Shown here one piece after another: positions 1 to 5,727 of a stretch of DNA of 11,039 nt. The stretch is from contig DATLQK010000074.1 of assembly GCA_035535195.1 (NCBI GenBank), forward strand, positions 1-11,039, written 5' to 3'. The stretch comes from JACDAN01 sp035535195 (GTDB lineage: Bacteria > Actinomycetota > Thermoleophilia > Gaiellales > Gaiellaceae). The notes under the pieces are model-generated. The model did no database searches. It was given only the letters and a program-made list of their open reading frames with translations, and was not told where the DNA came from. Position 1 is the stretch's first letter, and each line of letters opens with the position of its first letter. The translations under genes were made by a program, and so were the position numbers.

Positions 1-638
1 AGAACATCTTCCGCTCCGTCAACATCGCGCTCGTGAACGAGCTCGCCCAGCTCTGCGACCGGATGGGTATCGACGTCTGGGAGGTCGTCGAGGCGGCCGC
101 GACCAAGCCGTTCGGGTTCATGAGCTTCCAGCCCGGGCCGGGCCTCGGCGGCCACTGCATCCCGATCGACCCCTTCTACCTCACCTGGAAGGCCCGGGAG
201 TACGGCTTCTACACCGAGTTCATCGAGCTGGCCGGCAAGGTCAACGAGAACATGCCGTACTACTGCCGGTCGCTCGTCTCCCAGGCGCTGAACCACGGCC
301 GGCAGCGATCGCTGAACGGCTCCAAGATCCTCGTGCTCGGCGTCGCGTACAAGAACGACATCGGCGACACGCGCGAGTCGCCCGCGATCAAGCTGATCGA
401 GCTGCTGCAGACAGCCGGGGCGGAGATCGCCTACCACGATCCGTACGTGGACGAGCTCGAGGAGGTCGGACTGAGGTCGGTGCCGCTCGACCCGGCGGCG
501 CACGACTGCGTCGTCATCGTCACCGCGCACGCGAACGTCGACTACGACGACCTGGTTGACAGGGCGCACGTCGTCGTCGACCTCCGCAACGCCACGGGCG
601 CGACAGGGCGCTCGAGCGACAAGGTCTGGACGCTGTGA
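1..638 (+). CDS. UDP-sugar 6-dehydrogenase (WecC/WbpA/TviB type), 3' part
   Basis: This is the C-terminal half of an NAD-dependent nucleotide-sugar 6-dehydrogenase, which oxidises C6 of a UDP-hexose (probably UDP-GlcNAc or UDP-ManNAc) to the uronic acid in the cytoplasm. The reading frame is open from base 3, and the first visible residues (NIFRSVNIALVNELAQLCDRMG) are mid-domain, so the true start lies off the left edge. About 211 residues of a family of roughly 430 are visible. The central-domain signature GPGLGGHCIPIDP is present, with the catalytic cysteine codon at 156-158. The C-terminal UDP-binding domain follows (SKILVLGVAYKNDIGDTRESP). The next two genes are WbpB-like and WbpD-like, which favours UDP-GlcNAc as substrate and UDP-GlcNAcA as product. 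That choice is inferred from context; residues alone do not separate WbpA, WecC and TviB types here. The stop is TGA at 636-638. Confidence 0.93.
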   Translation, partial: NIFRSVNIALVNELAQLCDRMGIDVWEVVEAAATKPFGFMSFQPGPGLGGHCIPIDPFYLTWKAREYGFYTEFIELAGKVNENMPYYCRSLVSQALNHGRQRSLNGSKILVLGVAYKNDIGDTRESPAIKLIELLQTAGAEIAYHDPYVDELEEVGLRSVPLDPAAHDCVVIVTAHANVDYDDLVDRAHVVVDLRNATGATGRSSDKVWTL

Positions 639-715
639 TTGAGGTGGCTCGAACGGCGGCCGTCGGCGGGCTCTCGCGCGTCCTGAGCACACGAGGCGTC
701 GTCCTCAGCCGCGCC

Positions 716-731
716 CATATCTACCGATATG
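716..731. repeat. 6-bp-arm inverted repeat in the intergenic gap
   Basis: The 124-base gap between the dehydrogenase and the oxidoreductase holds a perfect inverted repeat, CATATC-TACC-GATATG. It sits in the only A/T-rich patch of the gap, 31 bases before the oxidoreductase start. Its size and place would suit an operator or part of a promoter. No binding protein can be named. The rest of the gap (639-715) is GC-rich, with only weak short inverted repeats and no convincing terminator. Confidence 0.4.
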
Positions 732-747
732 AACGCGGCCTGCGTCC

Positions 748-753
748 TAGCCT
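748..753 (+). promoter_or_regulatory. possible -10 hexamer TAGCCT
   Basis: TAGCCT fits the actinobacterial -10 consensus TANNNT and ends 9 bases before the ATG at 763. A transcript from it would have almost no leader. No Shine-Dalgarno sequence precedes the ATG, which agrees with a near-leaderless start, but I find no recognisable -35. This is a weak call. Confidence 0.22.
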
Positions 754-762
754 CGCGCACTC

Positions 763-1776
763 ATGACGCCCGATAACTTCGTCGAGGCCCCCGCCCGAAC
801 CACCAAGCTCGGGCTCGCGGGGCTCGGCTACTGGGGCCCGAACCTCGCACGGAACTTCGACGATCTGGCCGAGCTGGCCTGGATCTGCGACCTCAACTCG
901 GACCTGCTCGACCGGTACAGCGCGCGGTACCCGCACGCCCGGACGACGGACCGGTTCGACGACCTACTCGAGGACGACTCGGTGCAGGCGATCGTGATCG
1001 CGACGCCGGTGCCGACCCACGCCGATCTGGCGCGACGCGCGCTCGCTGCCGGGAAGCACGTCTTCGTCGAGAAGCCGCCGGCGCTCAGCGGGGCGGAGGC
1101 GGACGAGCTCGTCACCCTGGCCGACGAGAACGACCTCGTCCTCCTGCCGGGCCACCTCCTGCTCTACCACCCGGCGGTCGCGAAGCTGCAGGAGCTGATC
1201 GACTCGGGCGAGCTCGGCGAGATCCTCTACATCTACGGCAACCGCCAGAACCTCGGCCAGATCCGCAAGGACGAGAACGCCCTCTGGTCGCTGGGCGTCC
1301 ACGACCTGTCCGTGATCCTCCACCTCGTCGGGGAGGAGCCTTCCGAGGTCTGGGCCCGCGGCGAGTCGTTCATCCACGAGGGGGTCGAGGACGTCGTCTT
1401 CTGCTACCTGCGCTTCCCCTCCGGGATCGTGGCGCACATGCACCTCTCCTGGCTCGACCCGCACAAGATGCGGAAGATGACCGTCGTCGGCCGGAACAAG
1501 ATGGCGGTCTTCGACGACATGGAGCTCGAGCGCAAGGTGACCGTCTACGACAAGGGCACCGAGCAGCGCGCCGAGAGCTACGGCGAGTGGCGCACGCGCA
1601 CGGGCGACATCTACATCCCGAAGATCCCGAACGACGAGCCGCTGCGGTTCGAGTGCCGCCACTTCCTGTCGCTCGTGGCCGGCGACGGCGACAAGGTCCA
1701 GGCGGCGCGGGAAGGCGCGGTCGTCGTCCGGGTGCTCGAGCAGCTCCAGCACAGCCTCGAGCGCGCCCCCGCCTAG
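763..1776 (+). CDS. Gfo/Idh/MocA oxidoreductase, WbpB/WlbA-like UDP-sugar 3-dehydrogenase
   Basis: A 337-residue cytoplasmic NAD(P)-dependent oxidoreductase. The N-terminal Rossmann fold shows the GLGYWG nucleotide loop at residues 20-25. The family EKP motif is at 103-105 and the catalytic-region HD at 180-181 (WSLGVHD), followed by the alpha/beta substrate domain. Length is normal for the family. Lying between a UDP-sugar 6-dehydrogenase and a beta-helix acyltransferase, the likely reaction is oxidation of C3 of UDP-GlcNAc uronic acid to the 3-keto sugar, ready for transamination, as in WbpB/WlbA. That substrate is inferred from context, since the family is broad. The start is well fixed: an in-frame TAG lies at 748-750, so ATG 763 is the first possible start. 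There is no clear ribosome-binding site. Its stop TAG shares its last base with the GTG of the next gene, so the two are translationally coupled. Confidence 0.88.
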   Translation: MTPDNFVEAPARTTKLGLAGLGYWGPNLARNFDDLAELAWICDLNSDLLDRYSARYPHARTTDRFDDLLEDDSVQAIVIATPVPTHADLARRALAAGKHVFVEKPPALSGAEADELVTLADENDLVLLPGHLLLYHPAVAKLQELIDSGELGEILYIYGNRQNLGQIRKDENALWSLGVHDLSVILHLVGEEPSEVWARGESFIHEGVEDVVFCYLRFPSGIVAHMHLSWLDPHKMRKMTVVGRNKMAVFDDMELERKVTVYDKGTEQRAESYGEWRTRTGDIYIPKIPNDEPLRFECRHFLSLVAGDGDKVQAAREGAVVVRVLEQLQHSLERAPA

Positions 1777-2426
1777 TGCCCAACTACACGGTCGGGGAGA
1801 ACGTCGTCATCTACCCGGGGACGGTGATCGGCGACGGCTGCCGGATCGGCGACAACGTCGTGCTCGGGAAGCAGCCGGCGCTTTCACCGCGCTCGACGGC
1901 CTCGCGCGACGAGCTGCCGCCGCTCGAGCTCGGCGAGGGGACGATCGTCTCGACGGGGTCGATCGTGTTCGCGGGGACGACGGTCGGAGCGGGCTCGATC
2001 CTCGGCGACCAGAGCTGCGTGCGCGAGCGCTGCACCCTCGGCGACGACGTCGTCGTGGGTCGGGGGTCGCTGGTCGAGAACGACACGACGATCGGCGCCC
2101 GGACGAAGATCCAGGCGAACGCGTACGTGACGGCCTACTCGACGCTCGAGGACGACGTCTTCATCGCGCCCTGCGTCGTCACCACGAACGACAACTTCAT
2201 GGGCCGCACGGAGCAGCGCCACGCGCTCCGGAAGGGGCCGACGATCCGGCGCGGAGCCCGCGTGGGAGGCGGTGCGGTGCTCCTGCCCGGGATCGAGGTC
2301 GGTGAAGAGGCCTTCGTGGGCGCCGGGGCGGTCGTCGTCCGCAACGTCCCGCCGAAGGCCGTCGTCGTCGGCAATCCGGCCCGACAGATCCGGGACGTCC
2401 CGGACGAAGAGCTGCTCGCCGACTAG
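1776..2426 (+). CDS. left-handed beta-helix acyltransferase, WbpD/WlbB-like
   Basis: A 216-residue hexapeptide-repeat transferase. The start is GTG at 1776, overlapping the previous stop by one base (TAGTG); it puts the first coil (VGENVVIYPGTVIGDG) at the N-terminus, as expected. Isoleucine/valine-rich hexapeptide turns run through most of the protein to about residue 195, for example IGDNVVLG, LGDDVVVG and VGEEAFVGAGAVV. A loop at about residues 136-152 (TTNDNFMGRT...) interrupts the coils where WbpD/WlbB enzymes form the active-site region, and the tail VVVGNPARQI is typical of the family. Such enzymes work as trimers and move acetyl from acetyl-CoA, here probably to the 3-amino group of UDP-2-acetamido-3-amino-glucuronate. 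An O-acetyl or other N-acyl transferase is possible. Its TAG stop lies inside a CTAG that also ends the subtilase on the other strand. Confidence 0.87.
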   Translation: MPNYTVGENVVIYPGTVIGDGCRIGDNVVLGKQPALSPRSTASRDELPPLELGEGTIVSTGSIVFAGTTVGAGSILGDQSCVRERCTLGDDVVVGRGSLVENDTTIGARTKIQANAYVTAYSTLEDDVFIAPCVVTTNDNFMGRTEQRHALRKGPTIRRGARVGGGAVLLPGIEVGEEAFVGAGAVVVRNVPPKAVVVGNPARQIRDVPDEELLAD

Positions 2427-4045
2427 CGGACGAGCTTGAGCTTGTAGGTCGCGGTCCCGGGCTCCGAGATCTTGACCTGCACGAAGTAGACGCCGGGTCG
2501 CTTGGAGCGGTAGCTCAGGTACTCCCGGCTCCCGGAGCGTGACGAGGTCGCCGTCGGCTGGCGAAGCCGGTCGATCCGGGTCGTGCCGGGCCGCCAGAGC
2601 GCGAGGTTGAGGTCGACCTTCGCCGGACCACCGGACAGGGACAGGGTGATCCGCTGGCGCCGCTTCAGCCGGACGGCGTAGACGTCGTTCTGGTCGTCCC
2701 AGTAGTCGACGCTCGCCTGGAGCGACCGCTTCCTGTTCGAGAGCGCGAACGCCCGGGCCCCCGCGTTGTCGTTCGTCTCGTACCGGTCGGCCGGCGGGAT
2801 CCGCCCGGCCCAGGTGACCGCGTTCATCGTGTCGAGACGACCCCAGCCCGTCTGCGGGTCGCGGCCGTCGACGCAGCGGCGGCAGCCGGTGGCAGCGGTC
2901 TGGTCGACAGAGGCGCGCTCCATGAGGCCGGCGACCTGCTCGGCCCGGAGCACTGGCCACTCGAGCCGCACGAGCACCGCGGCCGCCGAGACGAGCGCGG
3001 ACGCGAAAGAGGTTCCCTGGGCGTGCCGGTACTCGGGAGGCCCGCAGTCGGAGTAGCCCTGCTCGAGACAGGTCGGGCGCTGCGCCGTCATCGGCCGTGG
3101 GAGCGTCGAGAGCAGGTCGTCCCCGGGCGCTGCGACGTCGTTGTAGAGCGGGTCGCGGTTCGAGTACAGCGGCACGCTCCCGTCCCGCGCAAGCGCGCTG
3201 ACGCCGAGCACGTGCGGCAGCGCGGCCGGATAGCTCGCGTACCGCCACGGCTGCTCCGGCGCCTGGTCGCCGTTCCCGACCGCGGCCACGACGACCGCGC
3301 CTCGCCGGATTGCATAGGCGACGGCGCTCGCCTCGAGCGGCGAGTAACTGTCACGCGACGCGTCGAACGGGTCTCGCATGCCGCCGAGACTGAGGTTGAT
3401 CACGCGCGCTCCGTGGTCGACCGCCCACCGGATCGCCCGCGCCTCCGCCTCGAGCGGGACGACACCGTCGTAGCGGACGACCTTCGCGACGAGGAGCTGC
3501 GCCGGGAACGCCAGCCCCGCGATCCCCTCCTGGTTGTCGATCCGGGCTGCGATCAGGCCCGCGACGAAGGTGCCGTGGCCCTGCGTGTCCTTGAGCGCCG
3601 AGCCGCCGACGAAGCTCTTGTAGCCGGCGATCCGCCCTTTGAACTCGGGGTGGCTCGCGTCGATGCCGGAGTCGATCACGGCAACGCGCATGCCGGGCAG
3701 CGTCGGCCGCAGGGCCCAGGCGTCGAAGCCGCGCACCGCCTGCACGTACCACTGCCGCACGAAGAACGGATCGGTCGGCGCGAAGGCGATCTTCCGAGCG
3801 CCGCCAAGGCGCTCGACGTACGAGACGCCGAGGGTGCCGCGGATCTCGCGTGGCGACTTCGCACGCAGTGAGACGGCGAACGGCCCGATCACCGAGGCTC
3901 GGCCGCCGGTCTTCGCCTCCAGCCGGGCCGCGAGCGCCTCGGCCTGCGAGCCCGGTGCAACCCCGACGGCGAACCGCGCGGCATGCGCCGCCCCGGGAAG
4001 CGCCAGGGCTCCCGCGAGGAGGGCCAGAAGAACCGCAGATCTCAT
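2423..4045 (-). CDS. secreted subtilisin-like (S8) serine protease with C-terminal PPC-like domain
   Basis: A 540-residue exported serine protease. The start is ATG at 4045, which forms an ATGA overlap with the SpoIID-protein stop and begins a clean signal peptide (MRSAVLLALLAGALALPGAAHA, cleavage near residue 22). A longer in-frame start at 4192 would bury this peptide. Residues 23-90 form a short pro-region. The catalytic domain has Asp125 (VIDSGID), His157 (GHGTFVAG), oxyanion Asn258 (AVGN) and Ser346 (GTSFAS), so it should be active. All four cysteines are close pairs (326/334 and 388/391), consistent with disulfides outside the cell. From about 418 a PPC-like beta-sandwich begins (DRYETNDN) and runs to the end (TATYKLKLV). 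There is no LPXTG or C-terminal transmembrane segment, so the product is probably secreted. The substrate is unknown; the translationally coupled SpoIID-domain protein is a possible partner. Confidence 0.92.
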   Translation of the reverse strand: MRSAVLLALLAGALALPGAAHAARFAVGVAPGSQAEALAARLEAKTGGRASVIGPFAVSLRAKSPREIRGTLGVSYVERLGGARKIAFAPTDPFFVRQWYVQAVRGFDAWALRPTLPGMRVAVIDSGIDASHPEFKGRIAGYKSFVGGSALKDTQGHGTFVAGLIAARIDNQEGIAGLAFPAQLLVAKVVRYDGVVPLEAEARAIRWAVDHGARVINLSLGGMRDPFDASRDSYSPLEASAVAYAIRRGAVVVAAVGNGDQAPEQPWRYASYPAALPHVLGVSALARDGSVPLYSNRDPLYNDVAAPGDDLLSTLPRPMTAQRPTCLEQGYSDCGPPEYRHAQGTSFASALVSAAAVLVRLEWPVLRAEQVAGLMERASVDQTAATGCRRCVDGRDPQTGWGRLDTMNAVTWAGRIPPADRYETNDNAGARAFALSNRKRSLQASVDYWDDQNDVYAVRLKRRQRITLSLSGGPAKVDLNLALWRPGTTRIDRLRQPTATSSRSGSREYLSYRSKRPGVYFVQVKISEPGTATYKLKLVR

Positions 4046-5685
4046 CCGTTCACCACCAGCGTCGAGCTCGTTCCCGCGACCAGTCCGCGGCCCGGCGTCG
4101 GTACCACTGCACGGTAGCTCCCCGGGGGCACATAGATACGGGCGGAGAAGTCGCCACGGCCGTCGACGGTGGCGCGTCCGACGGTCTGCCACGTCTTTCC
4201 GCTCAGCTTCTGGATCTCGACGCCGGCGCCCGACAGCAGGGGCTTGACGCTTCCGCGCAGCTCCATCGCGTCCGTCACCGGGGCGAGCGCGACCTGCGGG
4301 GCGACTGTGACGCGCGTGGGCGCCGTCCGTGCCGTACCGGCCGCCAGCCGGTAGAGCGACGTCGCCGTCGAGCGGACCGTGACCGTGAACGCGCCGCCGC
4401 TGACCGGCTGCACCTGCGCCACAGAGCGCCAGGTGGAGCCGGACTGCTGCTCGAGCACGACCTTCGAGAGCCCTCGCGCCGTGCCGGTGAGCTTGCCCGC
4501 CGCACCGTACGCGAGCGGCTTCGTGGGGAGCGGCAGCGCGAGGACGCCGACCCGGAACCAGGTCGAGCGCAGGTCCAGCACGCGACGGACGTCGCTGCCG
4601 CGCATCGTCACCTGCCCGAGGGTGCCGACGCCGGTGACCGTGCTCACGCGGGCCGAACGATTCACTGTGGTTCGAACGTCGGTCAGGCGGCCGGGCGCCT
4701 TGATCGCCTTCTGGAGGCGGCCGACCGGAAAGACGAGCGGGCCCCAGACGTGGTGCGGAGACAGCGAGTCGTACGGGTCGTCAACCGAGACGAGATATGG
4801 AATCGGCTTCGACCCCGCGAACACGTCCGCAACAGATGCGGTCTTGCCGCCCGAGGTCGAGAAGAAATACGCGAGTGCGAGCGCGCCGCCGTACATGACG
4901 ACGTCGCCGGCTGTCTCGTCGACGGCGGCAGTCGTCGTCTCGACCTCCTCGTCGATTCCGCGGTAGACCTGGCTGCGCACATCCGGGTAGAGGTCGAAGT
5001 CGCCGTCCGTCTTCCGCGTGGCCAGCGCGTAGGTACGGGCGGCCACCGCCTGAGCCTTCAGCACCTCGGCGGGCCAGTCGTCCGGAACCTCGGACGGGAC
5101 GACGCCGTAGAGGTACTGCTCGAGGCCGACCACGTTGATCGCGCGGAGCCGCCCCTTCTGCAGGTCGACGCGGATCGAGCCGCGGTAGCGCCGTCCGAGC
5201 CGGAGCGGCTCATCGCCGGGCAGGAACGTGAGCGGTGCCTTCAGAGCGACCTTCCGCTTCGCGCCCTTGGGCAGGACCTTCAGGCCGAGCCCCAGCGCCA
5301 CCGGTCCCGCCGCCAGGTTCCGGACCTTGCCGGAGGCGTCCTTGACTCGGTACGGCGCCGCGGAGGCGAGGTCGAGCCGCCGCTTCCCAGCGGCGAGCAG
5401 CACGCGCACCTTTGACACGGGCGCGTCGCCGACCGTCGTGCCGCGGTAGTAGTGGGCGAGGATCCGGTCGTAGGTCCAGCCCTTCCGCGCGAAGCCGTTC
5501 GCGCCCCACTGGCTCATCCCGACGCCGTGGCCCCAGCCCCGGCCGTTGATCACGAACACGGGCTCGCCCGCCCGAGGGCCGGAGGGAGCCTGGCGCGGCT
5601 TGCGCGCACTCGAACCGGCAAACGCCAGACCGGCCACGAGGAAGCCGCAGATGACGCCTGCTGTCAGGGCGAGAGCTCGAGACAT
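4042..5685 (-). CDS. secreted SpoIID/LytB-domain protein with two C-terminal Ig-like repeats
   Basis: A 547-residue exported protein, probably a peptidoglycan-acting enzyme; SpoIID of Bacillus is a lytic transglycosylase. An N-terminal hydrophobic segment (residues 4-23) is a signal peptide or anchor. GRGWGHGVGMSQWGA lies at residues 48-62, followed by ILAHYYRGT. The SpoIID core includes VVPSEVP, with Glu199 matching the catalytic glutamate, then AQAVAARTYAL (212-222) and FFSTSGGKT (274-282), and ends near STWFRV at 379. Two tandem beta-rich repeats follow (about 397-461 and 474-544), each with SG(S/T/K)TW, and probably bind the cell wall. The GHGVGMSQ motif is N-terminal rather than C-terminal as in Firmicutes SpoIID. 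This is the first gene of a two-gene unit with the subtilase. Start ATG 5685 is chosen because it opens the signal peptide. The presence of the domain does not show that the organism sporulates. Confidence 0.9.
   Translation of the reverse strand: MSRALALTAGVICGFLVAGLAFAGSSARKPRQAPSGPRAGEPVFVINGRGWGHGVGMSQWGANGFARKGWTYDRILAHYYRGTTVGDAPVSKVRVLLAAGKRRLDLASAAPYRVKDASGKVRNLAAGPVALGLGLKVLPKGAKRKVALKAPLTFLPGDEPLRLGRRYRGSIRVDLQKGRLRAINVVGLEQYLYGVVPSEVPDDWPAEVLKAQAVAARTYALATRKTDGDFDLYPDVRSQVYRGIDEEVETTTAAVDETAGDVVMYGGALALAYFFSTSGGKTASVADVFAGSKPIPYLVSVDDPYDSLSPHHVWGPLVFPVGRLQKAIKAPGRLTDVRTTVNRSARVSTVTGVGTLGQVTMRGSDVRRVLDLRSTWFRVGVLALPLPTKPLAYGAAGKLTGTARGLSKVVLEQQSGSTWRSVAQVQPVSGGAFTVTVRSTATSLYRLAAGTARTAPTRVTVAPQVALAPVTDAMELRGSVKPLLSGAGVEIQKLSGKTWQTVGRATVDGRGDFSARIYVPPGSYRAVVPTPGRGLVAGTSSTLVVNG
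4054..4266 (-). repeat. Ig-like repeat 2 of the SpoIID-domain protein (residues about 474-544)
   Basis: The second copy begins MELRGSVKP, has SGKTW at residues 495-499, then TVGRATVDGRGDF and a closing strand TLVV. It aligns by eye with repeat 1 through L-x-G, V-x-(L/I)-(E/Q), SG-x-TW and G-x-F. The boundaries are approximate. Confidence 0.55.
4303..4497 (-). repeat. Ig-like repeat 1 of the SpoIID-domain protein (residues about 397-461)
   Basis: This is a protein-level repeat. It begins KLTGTARG, has SGSTW at residues 415-419, continues with SVAQV and a G-x-F strand, and ends RVTVA. The same order of features recurs in the next repeat. The boundaries are approximate. Confidence 0.55.
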
Positions 5686-5727
5686 GCCGGACCCGGATCC
5701 CGAACGGGACGCGCTTGAGGCTAGCGC
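5686..5727. promoter_or_regulatory. 42-base divergent control region between SpoIID-protein and kinase genes
   Basis: Only 42 bases separate the two divergent start codons, so any promoters must overlap each other or extend into the coding ends. It holds GAGG at 5717-5720, seven bases before the kinase ATG, which is a fair Shine-Dalgarno. The minus-strand hexamer TAGCCT (5723-5718) fits the -10 form TANNNT for the SpoIID-protein gene, but no -35 is recognisable. A short inverted repeat GCGCT/AGCGC spans 5711-5727. The shared region suggests co-regulation of kinase and envelope proteins; this is inference. Confidence 0.35.

Noticed and set aside
639..715. Short inverted repeats (CTGAG/CTCAG and others) after the 6-dehydrogenase as a terminator
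   Set aside because: The arms are four to five bases with long loops and no T-tract, which is expected by chance at this base composition.
964..1752. 262-codon minus-strand frame opposite the oxidoreductase
   Set aside because: Val/Asp/Glu/Leu-rich shadow typical of the opposite strand of a GC-rich gene; no motif.
1884..3248. 454-codon minus-strand frame across the acyltransferase and subtilase genes
   Set aside because: It crosses two well-supported genes in other frames and has no recognisable domain.
4046..4192. 49-residue N-terminal extension of the subtilase from an upstream in-frame start
   Set aside because: It is arginine-rich, overlaps the SpoIID-domain gene, and would bury a clean signal peptide that begins at the ATGA overlap.
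3850..5415. 521-codon plus-strand open frame opposite the SpoIID-domain gene
   Set aside because: Its product is arginine-rich low-complexity sequence without any domain, and it runs antisense to a gene with full family motifs. It is a GC-driven shadow.
2423..5685. SpoIID domain as proof of endospore formation
   Set aside because: SpoIID/LytB domains are common in non-sporulating actinobacteria and cyanobacteria, and no other sporulation gene is present.
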